Shown piece after piece: positions 7,446 through 15,902 of a stretch of DNA of 54,058 nt. A program made the translations under genes and the position numbers. Origin of the DNA: Sulfuricellaceae bacterium (lineage in GTDB: Bacteria; Pseudomonadota; Gammaproteobacteria; Burkholderiales; Sulfuricellaceae); NCBI GenBank assembly GCA_030690895.1, contig JAUYFQ010000186.1, forward strand, positions 1 through 54,058, read 5' to 3'. Every line of letters begins with the position of its first letter. The stretch's first letter is position 1. The notes below the pieces were generated by a model. The model did no database searches and was not told where the DNA came from. It saw nothing but the letters and a program-made list of their open reading frames with translations.

Positions 7446-7802
7446 TCAGCCACCCCGCTGCAAGCGGTTCAGCACCTTTGCGATTTCCAGCAATGCGCGT
7501 TGATTGTCTGCCGTCAGGGTACGGAACTGCTGGCGGAGCTGGATTGCGCTATCCGATAAATCCGCATCGCCAACCGGCACGCCCTCGCTGGTCAAACTTC
7601 CTCCCTCGGCGGTCGCCATAATCAGCGAAACCGGCACGCCCATCGCGGTGGCGATTTTTTCCAGCATGGGCAGGGATGGCAGGCGGTGCTCTGTTTCAAT
7701 GCGCGACAAATAACCTGCATAAGTGCCAGCATCATTCGCCACGGCCTCAAGTTTCAACCCCTTTTCCTTGCGCAACCCGTATATGGCTCGACCAATCTTC
7801 AT
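7446..7802 (-). CDS. XRE-family transcriptional regulator
   Basis: A 118-aa protein. Residues 3-58 are a Cro/CI-type helix-turn-helix (IGRAIYGLRKEKGLKLEAVA, then YLSRIETEHRLPS). A C-terminal helical tail follows, probably for dimerisation. It is transcribed away from the mod/res chimera. The shared 149-base gap holds a dyad (TGTGCC-N5-GGCACA at 7870) that is a candidate operator for repressing both genes. Small XRE proteins commonly control restriction-modification or phage functions; that role here is inferred. The start at 7802 lacks a clear ribosome site. Confidence 0.85.
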   Translation of the reverse strand: MKIGRAIYGLRKEKGLKLEAVANDAGTYAGYLSRIETEHRLPSLPMLEKIATAMGVPVSLIMATAEGGSLTSEGVPVGDADLSDSAIQLRQQFRTLTADNQRALLEIAKVLNRLQRGG

Positions 7803-7869
7803 AGGTGTTGATTGTCTTCGCCACTATTCCTGTGAGGCAAATACGCACAGTAAAATGTGACAATTAGAA

Positions 7870-7886
7870 TGTGCCTGTGTGGCACA
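7870..7886. promoter_or_regulatory. dyad in the xre/res divergent promoter region
   Basis: TGTGCC and GGCACA flank TGTGT, giving a perfect six-base dyad. A second one, ATGCC-N5-GGCAT, follows at 7903-7917. Their position between divergent genes, one an XRE protein, suggests operators. Confidence 0.45.
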
Positions 7887-7951
7887 ATTGGCGAAATACT
7901 TTATGCCTTTCCGGCATCCGCAATCATTCGCCATGAGACTGTCAGCCCAAC

Positions 7952-10888
7952 ATGCCTGAAATCAGCCCGCAACAAGCCAAGCTCCAAAACCTGCTCCGCG
8001 AACTCTTTCAGTTAGACCAGCCCGACCTGGATTTTGGCCTGTATCGCATCATGCACGCCAAATCCGCCGAAATTGAACGATTCCTGAACGAAGACCTGCT
8101 CGCCACGATTCAGCAGCGGCTGGGCGGAAACAAGGCGGAAAAAGTTGAGCAGGCCAAGGTGGCTTACGAGCGCAAAAAGCAGGCCGTTATTGACGACGAC
8201 GGCGATCCTGATACTTCGAAGCAGGTGCAGCAAACCTTGGCCGAATACAAGGCGGCTCAGGAAAGTCAGGACGACGATGCCGAGCTGTACGACCATCTCT
8301 ACAAATTCTTCGAGCGCTACTACGAAGGCGGCGATTTTCTCTCGCGCCGTTACTATGCCCGCGAAACCAGCGAGAAAGCCGCGCCGTATGCCGTGCCCTA
8401 TGACGGTAGCGAAGTCTATCTGCACTGGGCGAACAAGGATCAGTATTACATCAAGACCGCCGAAAACTTCCGCCAATTCACGGTTGATCTGGCGCAGGCC
8501 AAGACAGGCGAAACGCAACTGTTTTCCGGCAAGGGCTTCGTGTTCGAGTATTCAGCTACCTTCGCGCAGGCGGTGAAGGCGGCGAAGAATGAGGCGGTGA
8601 CGCAAGCCTACGCCAAGAGCGTGCTGTTCGATTATTCCTACCGCTATTTCTATGAGGATGGCTATGGCAAGGATTATCAGGTGTTCAACCTGGCAGATTC
8701 GCGTTTTGATGCGTGGCATACGGAGCGGCTGTATCTGACCGCCAGTTTGCTTTCGTTCTACCAGCAGTTGCGGGTATTCGATGAGCAGCGGGCGGCACTG
8801 GCCGGGTTCAATCTGGAAAAGCCGCTGTGGGTGTTTGTCGGCGCAAGCGTGACCAAAGCCAGCGGCGGAAAAAAGGAAGAGGAGGAAACCGCCACCGATG
8901 TCAGAAATATTGTGCAGTTCATCGCGGATTTTTTGCATGACTGGCAGCAAAGCGAAACCGATATTCAGCATGTGCTGGATGGCGCGGTAGTGGATGGCAA
9001 CGGCAACAACCTGTTTGAACACAGCTTTGCTTACCTGCAAGATAAACGCCACGCGGGAGAATCGGCCACGCAACTGCATCAGGATGTGCTGGCGCGATTG
9101 TTTGGCGGAGGCGGCCTGTTGCGGCTGACGCGGGTGAGCGGCGAAACCGCCGAGATCCGGCTGCACACGGGCGAGGCCAGCAAGCCATTTGGCCTGGTCA
9201 ACGTGGGCGATGCGCCGGGACTGATGAAGGAACTGGAAAAATGCCTGAATGTGCAGGTGGAGGAAAGCCAGTTCGCCAGTGGTGCGTTGTTCGGCGAGAT
9301 TAGCGGTTCGACTTCGCCCGTTAATGTGCTGATCGGTTCACGTAAATTTATTGCGGGCTGGGATTGCTGGCGCGTGTCAACGCTGGGTCTGATGAATATC
9401 GGCAAAAGCGAAGGCTCGCAGATCATTCAGTTGTTCGGGCGCGGGGTGCGGCTGAAAGGCCGTGACTGGAGCCTGAAGCGCAGCAGCAAGCTGGCGCATG
9501 CCACGCCGCCCAAGCATATTCAGATCGTCGAAACGCTGGGGGTGTTCGGCGTAAAAGCGGATTACATGCAGCAGTTTCAGCAAATGCTGGAAGACGAGGG
9601 CTTGCCAGGCAACCAGCGGCGTGCGGAGAAGATCATCCCCATGAATGTGGTGCATGATTTTGGCAAGCGGCTGATGGTGCTGGCGCCCATGACAAAACGC
9701 GCTGACGGGCGCGAGTATGATTTTTCTCTGGATGCCGCCGTGCCACTGTTGAATGCCACAGTGCCGGACAGATTGATTCAAAACCCGGTGACGGTGGATT
9801 GCTACCCGCGTTTTCAGTCTGTGGTGGCGGGCGCGGCGCAGGCGGTTCAAATTGCGCCTCAGCCGGTGTTCTTGACGGCGATGCAATTGACGTTCGTGGA
9901 TTGGGATGCGCTATGGCTGGAACTGGAGCGCTACAAGCGCCTGCGCGGCTTTACCCATCTGGTGATCGAGAAAGCCTGCTTGCCCACGTTGTTTGATGGC
10001 AACCATCATGGCTGGTATGCGTTGCTGATGCCTCCCCGGCAAATGGCGGTGAGCTGGGAGAATGTCGCCATCTGGAAGAAGGTGGCGCTGGAATTGCTGA
10101 AGCGCTATGTCGAGGCGTTTTACAACCATCACAAAAAGGCTTTCTTCGAGCCGCGTCTGGAACTGGTGGAACTGACCGGCCAACATCCGAACTTGCTCAA
10201 GGATGAATACCATCTTTCCTGGGAAACGACAGCGCAGGCGGATCAGGATCAGGTGCTGCGCGATGTTGAAAAACTGGAACAGGACATTGCCCAGGCTCGC
10301 GCGGGAATCGTGCCGCATGACACGACATCAAAGTTGCGGGCGGCAGTCACGGGGATGCAGTTGCTCAAACCGCTGCTGTATGCGCAAGACAGCCGGATTA
10401 CAGTGACCCCCGTGCCGCTGAACGATAGCGAGTTTGATTTTGTGCGGGACTTGAACACGTTTCTGGAATCGAAGCCTGAAATGCTGGCGGGGGCGGAAGT
10501 TTATTTGCTGCGCAACAAGACGCGCGGCGGTGGGGTCGGCTTTTTCGAAGCGGGCGCGTTCTATCCAGATTTCATTGTGTGGGTGCTGCGCGGGGGCAAG
10601 CAGTATGTGGCGTTTGTCGAGCCGCATGGTTTGCGCAACGAGACACCGCACACGCCTAAGCTGAAGTTTTACGCGACCATCAAGGAAATCGAAGCGCGGG
10701 TGAATCAAGGGCGCGCCGATCCCATTCTGCTGGATAGCTTCATCGTATCGCCCACCAGGATGCATGAACTGAAATGGGGCGATGGCTGGCAAACGCTGGA
10801 TGAGTTTGGCAAGCGCCATGTGCTGATGATGAAGGATGAGCCGGATGGGTATGTGGGGCGGATGTTCGGGATGTTGTTGTCGGCATAG
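7952..10888 (+). CDS. chimeric Mod N-terminus / Res helicase C-terminus protein
   Basis: A 978-aa open frame. Residues 1-about 180 resemble the N-terminus of type III-like adenine methyltransferases (LDFGLYRIMHAKSAEIERFL, YKFFERYYEGGDF, then HWANKDQYYIKTAENFR). From about 195 it resembles the back half of the partner Res helicase: the motif III region VFEYSATFAQAV, then FDYSYRYFYEDGYGKDY, VLIGSRKFIAGWDCW and motif VI QLFGRGVRLKG. A nuclease-like YPDFIVW...VAFVEPHGL region follows near 870-895. The methylase DPPY/FxGxG motifs and the helicase Walker A and DEAD motifs are absent, so neither activity is expected. An in-frame deletion between adjacent mod and res genes is inferred. Confidence 0.75.
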   Translation: MPEISPQQAKLQNLLRELFQLDQPDLDFGLYRIMHAKSAEIERFLNEDLLATIQQRLGGNKAEKVEQAKVAYERKKQAVIDDDGDPDTSKQVQQTLAEYKAAQESQDDDAELYDHLYKFFERYYEGGDFLSRRYYARETSEKAAPYAVPYDGSEVYLHWANKDQYYIKTAENFRQFTVDLAQAKTGETQLFSGKGFVFEYSATFAQAVKAAKNEAVTQAYAKSVLFDYSYRYFYEDGYGKDYQVFNLADSRFDAWHTERLYLTASLLSFYQQLRVFDEQRAALAGFNLEKPLWVFVGASVTKASGGKKEEEETATDVRNIVQFIADFLHDWQQSETDIQHVLDGAVVDGNGNNLFEHSFAYLQDKRHAGESATQLHQDVLARLFGGGGLLRLTRVSGETAEIRLHTGEASKPFGLVNVGDAPGLMKELEKCLNVQVEESQFASGALFGEISGSTSPVNVLIGSRKFIAGWDCWRVSTLGLMNIGKSEGSQIIQLFGRGVRLKGRDWSLKRSSKLAHATPPKHIQIVETLGVFGVKADYMQQFQQMLEDEGLPGNQRRAEKIIPMNVVHDFGKRLMVLAPMTKRADGREYDFSLDAAVPLLNATVPDRLIQNPVTVDCYPRFQSVVAGAAQAVQIAPQPVFLTAMQLTFVDWDALWLELERYKRLRGFTHLVIEKACLPTLFDGNHHGWYALLMPPRQMAVSWENVAIWKKVALELLKRYVEAFYNHHKKAFFEPRLELVELTGQHPNLLKDEYHLSWETTAQADQDQVLRDVEKLEQDIAQARAGIVPHDTTSKLRAAVTGMQLLKPLLYAQDSRITVTPVPLNDSEFDFVRDLNTFLESKPEMLAGAEVYLLRNKTRGGGVGFFEAGAFYPDFIVWVLRGGKQYVAFVEPHGLRNETPHTPKLKFYATIKEIEARVNQGRADPILLDSFIVSPTRMHELKWGDGWQTLDEFGKRHVLMMKDEPDGYVGRMFGMLLSA

Positions 10889-10932
10889 GACAGGATCATG
10901 ATGCCGGGCAGCTTTGTGGTTTTTTTACCCGG

Positions 10933-11301
10933 TCACGCAAAAAGCACCAATCCCCAAATCATGACGGCATTGATCAATCCCAGCAAAACAGCTGCGCTGC
11001 CAATGTCCTTGGCTCGTTTTGCCAGATCGTGATGATCCAGCGAGATACGGTCCACCGTGGCCTCAATGGCGGAATTCAGTAGTTCGATGATGAGCACCAG
11101 CAGTACGCTGCCAGCCATCAGCGCCTTGCCAATGCCGGTTGGGGCAAGGAGCAGCGCGAGTGGGATCAGGATAACGGCGAGCAGAAGTTCCTGCCGAAAG
11201 GCATCCTCGTGCTGGTAGGCGGCCCTGATGCCGGCGATAGAGTAGTGCATGGCGTTCCAGACGCGCCGCAGGCCAGTTTTTCCCTTGAAGGGGCTTTCCA
11301 T
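10933..11301 (-). CDS. dgkA: diacylglycerol kinase
   Basis: Small integral inner-membrane kinase (122 aa) that phosphorylates diacylglycerol to phosphatidate, recycling lipid from envelope synthesis. The sequence has the usual amphipathic start (MESPFKGKTGLRRVWNAMHYS), three membrane segments and the signature ELLNSAIEATVDRIS, with the catalytic Glu, followed by KRAKDIGSAAV. The frame is open nine codons further, but ATG 11301 lies two bases after the stop of the CYTH-CHAD gene, with GGAG upstream, so it was chosen. It is the last gene of the ppk-parA-CHAD operon. Confidence 0.93.
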   Translation of the reverse strand: MESPFKGKTGLRRVWNAMHYSIAGIRAAYQHEDAFRQELLLAVILIPLALLLAPTGIGKALMAGSVLLVLIIELLNSAIEATVDRISLDHHDLAKRAKDIGSAAVLLGLINAVMIWGLVLFA

Positions 11302-11303
11302 TT

Positions 11304-12830
11304 CTATTCGCTCCAGAAAGGGCGGCATTGGTAGAATTTATGCCAGGCGGTGTTCATGGTCTTGAGATTGTCTTCCATCCCGCGCGCGCTCCATCCAGAG
11401 ATAAATGCGATAGACAGGGCATCTTCGCCGTGAAAAGATTCTAGTAGGCTTTGTGTCGTTGCTGCATCGTTCAGCGTTCCAAGTTCCTCCTGCAGCGACG
11501 AAAGGGATTGCAAGTAAGGCTGGCTGGTTTTCGCTGGGAACAGAGCAGCGAAAAAATCGACAGCGTAGCGGAGTTTTTTTACGAGAATGCGAACCTCGTG
11601 CCGCTCTTCGATAGGCATGGTCAATAGTGCAGGGCCGTGGCGGTGCAACAACTTGTGATAGCGGTTGAGTACCCGCCTCGCCAGTTCGGTGACTGGCCGA
11701 TCCAGCCATGACTTGTTGTCACCATCCGCATCAACATTCCAACTCTCATTCGTCAGCCAGGTGGCGAGGTTCAACAGCAAGCGATCATAGCGGTGGGATC
11801 GCAACGCCAAGCTGGCTTCGCCGCGCGCCAGTTCGCGTGCGCGCTCAGCGCGCTGGCGCAGACGCTCGAATTTCTCATCCGAAGGAAACTGGGCAATGAG
11901 CGGGGGCAGAGTTTCGGTCAGAAAGACATCCCAGTTGCGCGCCGGACCCAGCGAGCAGGCCAGCCATTTCAATTCGGCGGCAAGGTCAGCCGAACTGGGC
12001 TGGGGTATGGCAGGCCTGAACTGCGGCAGAGCAGAACGCAGGCGACGCAGGGCGACCCGGAGCTGATGGATATTTTCTGGGTCGTCGCTGGAGATGGCCC
12101 CTTCCTGATTGGCGACCCAATGATCCACACAGCTCCAGGCTATTAGCTGGAATGCCTGAGCGACTGTCATGCCCGGCTTGAGGAGAATGCTTCCAGCCTT
12201 GGTGACGGGCGGACGCGCCCTCTGAAACAGGCGGTATCCACGGTCGGCCTTGCTGATGTTGTCCAGACGCAGGGGGAAGATACGCTGCAATTCCTGAGCC
12301 GCCTGGAATAATCGCGCGGAAGCGCCCTGTTTCAGTTCCAGCTCAACTTCGCACAGGGGAACGATGCGTTTGCCATTCCTGACTTCTCCCTCATCCAGCG
12401 CCAGCTCGACTGTATCGCCATTTTCCCATTGCAGGAGCCAGGTGGTGCGTTTGAATTCTGTCGTAAAAATGGGTTTAAGCGCGTCGCGCACCTCTGGGGC
12501 GCTGAACAGTTTGAGCAGAACCGGGTCCTGAATTTTGGTCAGATCGGGTTGATCGCGTGCGACTTCCCATTCCCATTCTCCCCGGCTGTGTAAACCGGCC
12601 TGAACTTTTCCTCCACCCTTGACCGTTTGCACCCAGCGAGACCCGACCCGGCGCACTCGCAAGGCGACACGGTTTTGTCTCAACAGGTACTCAGGGGTGT
12701 CAAAATATATGCTGATTAAAGTTTGGGTTTTTGCGCGCCCTGCCGCATGGGACTTGATCAGCGCATGGCGCCTGAGCTTGGGAATGTCCGCAGGCTGGAT
12801 CAGCAGCTTGAGCTCAACCTCAGTCGCCAT
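11304..12830 (-). CDS. CYTH and CHAD domain protein, triphosphate/polyphosphate-binding
   Basis: A 508-aa, YgiF-like protein. The N-terminal CYTH domain starts with the metal/triphosphate motif ExExK (E4, E6, K8 in MATEVELKLL) and covers about 200 residues. It is the fold of inorganic triphosphatases. A CHAD domain of conserved histidine helices follows, with HQLRVALRRLRSALPQF and HEVRILVKKLRYAVDFF. CHAD domains bind polyphosphate and locate to polyphosphate granules in other bacteria. ATG 12830 overlaps the end of the parA gene by 11 bases. The longer open frame upstream is the shadow of parA. Position next to ppk supports a role in polyphosphate metabolism. Confidence 0.85.
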   Translation of the reverse strand: MATEVELKLLIQPADIPKLRRHALIKSHAAGRAKTQTLISIYFDTPEYLLRQNRVALRVRRVGSRWVQTVKGGGKVQAGLHSRGEWEWEVARDQPDLTKIQDPVLLKLFSAPEVRDALKPIFTTEFKRTTWLLQWENGDTVELALDEGEVRNGKRIVPLCEVELELKQGASARLFQAAQELQRIFPLRLDNISKADRGYRLFQRARPPVTKAGSILLKPGMTVAQAFQLIAWSCVDHWVANQEGAISSDDPENIHQLRVALRRLRSALPQFRPAIPQPSSADLAAELKWLACSLGPARNWDVFLTETLPPLIAQFPSDEKFERLRQRAERARELARGEASLALRSHRYDRLLLNLATWLTNESWNVDADGDNKSWLDRPVTELARRVLNRYHKLLHRHGPALLTMPIEERHEVRILVKKLRYAVDFFAALFPAKTSQPYLQSLSSLQEELGTLNDAATTQSLLESFHGEDALSIAFISGWSARGMEDNLKTMNTAWHKFYQCRPFWSE

Positions 12831-13434
12831 GACCGATCCAGTCCAGCAGAGGGCGCCATTGCTCGATATCGCGAGCAGTGCGAGAGGGCGGCAGATCAAA
12901 TAGGCTGACGCCTTCATGTGCACACTGGACGTAAACTTGGGCATCGCGCAGATAGGTCAGCACCGGAAATTCAGCGGCTAGTAGAAAGTCGGCCAGCTCT
13001 GCTGCAGAGCGGGTGCGCGGATCGACGCGCATGCCTATCATGGCGACTTGGCTTTTTTCCTTGCGTATCGCTTTCAATTCACGCAATACGCTCAGAAATT
13101 CGCCCGTTGCCTGCATATCGAAGGCCGATGGCTGGACCGGCACGACGACCCGTTCAGCCATTTTAATCGCCGCCGCCAGTTTGTCGCCATGCAGTCCGGC
13201 TGGCGAGTCAATGACCAGCCAGTCCGGCTTGATGGCAAGTTTTCGCCCCTGATGGCCGTGTATGGTAGGAAGCTGGGGAGGGCGTCGCGCCAGCCAGCCT
13301 GCGGAGGACTGTTGGCGATCCAGATCGGCAAGAACAACCTGTCGTCCCAGGCTGGCCAGATAGGCGGCCAGATTGGTTGCCAGCGTAGTTTTGCCGCTGC
13401 CGCCCTTGGGGTTTGCGACCAGAATGGATTTCAT
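12820..13434 (-). CDS. orphan ParA/MinD-type ATPase
   Basis: A 204-aa deviant-Walker P-loop ATPase. The signature KGGSGKTT lies at residues 10-17, the A-prime aspartates at D37/D39 (ADLDRQQS) and Walker B at VIDSPAG near 74-79. Such ATPases form gradients on the nucleoid or membrane to place plasmids, chromosome regions or protein cargoes. No parB gene or parS-like cluster is near. The start overlaps the ppk stop as ATGA and the end overlaps the CYTH-CHAD gene, so all three are coupled. This suggests that its cargo is the polyphosphate machinery; that is inference. The upstream extension to 13797 is a shadow of ppk. Confidence 0.85.
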   Translation of the reverse strand: MKSILVANPKGGSGKTTLATNLAAYLASLGRQVVLADLDRQQSSAGWLARRPPQLPTIHGHQGRKLAIKPDWLVIDSPAGLHGDKLAAAIKMAERVVVPVQPSAFDMQATGEFLSVLRELKAIRKEKSQVAMIGMRVDPRTRSAAELADFLLAAEFPVLTYLRDAQVYVQCAHEGVSLFDLPPSRTARDIEQWRPLLDWIGHGD

Positions 13435-15509
13435 TTGTGGTGGACGCCCAAGGACTCCAGTAACTGGCTCTGAGCTGAAACCGGTTTGGATCGCCTTGAG
13501 GATTTGCGGCGATAGCTGCCATCGGCATCCATTTCCCAGGTCTGGGTGTTGTCCTTGAGATAGGGCTCCAGGCCTTCCTTGATGACCCGTTTTTTGAGAC
13601 GCGGGTCGAGGACGGGGCAGGCGACTTCGATGCGGCGCAAGAGGTTGCGGCCCATCCAGTCCGCGCTCGAAATGTACACATCTTGGGCACCGTTGTTGCG
13701 AAAATAGAAAATGCGACTGTGCTCGAGAAAACGACCGATCACGGAGCGCACCCGAATGTTTTCGGAAACGCCGGGAATGCCTGGGCGCAGTGCGCACACG
13801 CCGCGCACGATGAGGTCGATTTTTACGCCGGCGCAGGAAGCTTCATAAAGCACCTGGATGACTTCCGGCTCCAGCAGGGAATTCATCTTGCCGATAATGG
13901 CCGCCGGGAGTCCTGCCTTGGCGTTGGCTGCCTCGTTGCGAATAGCCTTGAGCAAATTCGGGTGCATGGTAAAGGGCGACTGCCACAGGTAGGCGTGCTT
14001 GGTGGCCTTGCCGACCCCGGTCAGTTGTGCAAAGACATCGGATGCATCGCTGCAGATGTCGTCATTACAGGTGAACAGACCAAAATCAGTGTAAAGCTTG
14101 GCGGTACGGGGGTGGTAGTTGCCGGTGCCAAGATGGACATAACGGCGCAGGCGATTTTCTTCACGCCGCACGATCAGCAGCATTTTTGCATGCGTCTTGT
14201 AACCCACTACCCCATACACGACGTGAGCGCCTGCTTCTTCCAGTTGCGCTGCCCAGTTGATGTTCGCCTCTTCGTCAAAGCGCGCCATCAGCTCGACGAC
14301 GACGGTCACTTCCTTGCCGTTCTGGGCGGCCTTGATGAGTGCATCCATTAACACCGATTCGGATCCGGTACGGTACACGGTCTGCTTGATGGCCAGTACG
14401 TTGGGGTCCATGGCCGCCTGGGTAAGAAACTCAATGACCGGATTGAAGGACTGGAACGGCTGGTGAACCAGCACATCGCCATGGCGTATGGCCTGGAACA
14501 TGTCGATTTGCTTCTCATCAAGACAATCTGGCAAGCCGGGAACGAAGGAGGGATATTTAAGGTCTGGTCGGTCAACCCGATCCGGGATCTGGAACAGGCG
14601 CACCAGATTGACCAGGCCATTGACCTGATACAGATCGTCAGGCCCAAGGCCGAATTGTTGCAGCAGGAACGCCGTCATTTCCGGCGAGCAGTTATCGGCC
14701 ACTTCCAAACGCACGGCATTGCCATAGTGACGGTGAGACAATTCCCCCTGTAGCGCAGCCCGCAGATTGGTCACTTCCTCTTCGTCGACAAACAGGTTGG
14801 AGTTGCGGGTCACTCGGAACTGGTAGCAGCCTTTTACGTTCATGCCATTAAACAGCTCGTTGACGTGCGCATGAAGAATTGACGACAGAAAAACGAAGCC
14901 ATATTCATGCCCGGCAATCTCTTTCGGGAGCTGAATGACCCTGGGCAGGACGCGCGGCGCCTGTACGATGGCGTTGCTGGAGCTGCGCCCAAACGCATCC
15001 TTGCCCTCGAGTTCGACTGCGAAGTTCAGGCTTTTGTTGATCACACGTGGAAAGGGATGCGCCGGATCCAGTCCGATGGGGGTCAGCACAGGCATCACTT
15101 CACGGAAAAAGTAGGCCTTGATCCACTCGCTTTGTTCCGGGCTCCAGTGCGTGCGGCGCAGGAAGCGGATGTCCTGCCGTGCCATCGCAGGCAGTATCAC
15201 TTCATTAAGCAGTTTGTACTGCTGGTCGACCAGCAGGCGGGATTCCTGGCTCACCCGCTGGAATGCTTCCTGGGGTGAAATTTTTTCCGGCCCGATCAGA
15301 ACACCCTTGACCCCCAGTTGTTCCTTGAGACCTGCCACACGAACTTCGAAAAACTCGTCCATGTTGCTGCTCACGATGCACAGAAACTTGAGCCGCTCAA
15401 GCAACGGATTCTCATCATCCATCGCCTGCTCCAGTACGCGCCGGTTGAAGGCCAACTGGGACAATTCCCGATTGATGAAGTATTCCGGAGCGTTGAAGCG
15501 GGTGGTCAT
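13431..15509 (-). CDS. ppk: polyphosphate kinase 1
   Basis: A 692-aa enzyme that reversibly moves the ATP gamma-phosphate onto inorganic polyphosphate. Domain order is as in E. coli PPK1: N-terminal helical domain (INRELSQLAFNRRVLEQA), head domain, then two phospholipase D-like catalytic domains. The phosphorylated histidine is H459, in RYVHLGTGNYH. Length is typical. It lies 21 bases downstream of yggX on the same strand and overlaps parA by four bases (ATGA). With the CYTH-CHAD protein two genes on, it defines a polyphosphate operon. Confidence 0.96.
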   Translation of the reverse strand: MTTRFNAPEYFINRELSQLAFNRRVLEQAMDDENPLLERLKFLCIVSSNMDEFFEVRVAGLKEQLGVKGVLIGPEKISPQEAFQRVSQESRLLVDQQYKLLNEVILPAMARQDIRFLRRTHWSPEQSEWIKAYFFREVMPVLTPIGLDPAHPFPRVINKSLNFAVELEGKDAFGRSSSNAIVQAPRVLPRVIQLPKEIAGHEYGFVFLSSILHAHVNELFNGMNVKGCYQFRVTRNSNLFVDEEEVTNLRAALQGELSHRHYGNAVRLEVADNCSPEMTAFLLQQFGLGPDDLYQVNGLVNLVRLFQIPDRVDRPDLKYPSFVPGLPDCLDEKQIDMFQAIRHGDVLVHQPFQSFNPVIEFLTQAAMDPNVLAIKQTVYRTGSESVLMDALIKAAQNGKEVTVVVELMARFDEEANINWAAQLEEAGAHVVYGVVGYKTHAKMLLIVRREENRLRRYVHLGTGNYHPRTAKLYTDFGLFTCNDDICSDASDVFAQLTGVGKATKHAYLWQSPFTMHPNLLKAIRNEAANAKAGLPAAIIGKMNSLLEPEVIQVLYEASCAGVKIDLIVRGVCALRPGIPGVSENIRVRSVIGRFLEHSRIFYFRNNGAQDVYISSADWMGRNLLRRIEVACPVLDPRLKKRVIKEGLEPYLKDNTQTWEMDADGSYRRKSSRRSKPVSAQSQLLESLGVHHK

Positions 15510-15530
15510 AGGTGATTCCGTGGACTCTGA

Positions 15531-15803
15531 TTAATGGCTGGGTGGGACGAATCCCTGAGCACTCTCTGCACCAGCGCCAAAGAAATGTGCGTCGGTCTGT
15601 TCTGCCAGATACTTGCGTGCCTTGGGATCGGCAAGATTGAGGCGGTTCTCGTTGACCAGCATGGTCTGCTGCTTGATCCAGGCCGCCCACGCTTCCTTGG
15701 AAACGTTTTCAAAAATACGCTTACCCAATTCTCCCGGATAGGGAGGAAAATCCAGGCCGTCTGCTTCCCGGCCAAGTTTGATGCAGTTGACGGTGCGCGC
15801 CAT
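15531..15803 (-). CDS. yggX: Fe(II)-trafficking / oxidative damage protection protein
   Basis: A 90-aa YggX family protein. It starts [21 protein letters not shown], with the single conserved Cys7, and ends in [10 protein letters not shown]. In enterobacteria YggX protects iron-sulphur clusters from oxidation and may handle labile iron. Length and sequence are typical. ATG 15803 is preceded by a strong GAAGGAG. It is the first gene of the minus-strand operon leading into ppk and is divergent from the acyltransferase pair, sharing a short AT-rich promoter region of about 100 bases. Confidence 0.93.
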   Translation of the reverse strand: MARTVNCIKLGREADGLDFPPYPGELGKRIFENVSKEAWAAWIKQQTMLVNENRLNLADPKARKYLAEQTDAHFFGAGAESAQGFVPPSH

Positions 15804-15902
15804 ATTTAATCTCCTTCAATTCATCTCTGATGATAACCAAAAAACCTAATGCGAACTACCGCATAAAAGGCATTTTTGTCCTTATATGCCATAATTCAAG
15901 CC

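Noticed and set aside
10889-10932. Terminator between the chimera and dgkA
   Set aside because: CCGGG/CCCGG could pair, but the loop is over 20 bases and holds the T-run itself, so it does not form a normal terminator.
12831-12944. Longer start of the CYTH-CHAD gene
   Set aside because: This segment is a shadow of parA; the ExExK motif follows ATG 12830 directly.
13435-13797. N-terminal extension of the ParA gene
   Set aside because: Antisense-free but in another frame of ppk, with no family similarity; the Walker motif begins nine residues after ATG 13434.
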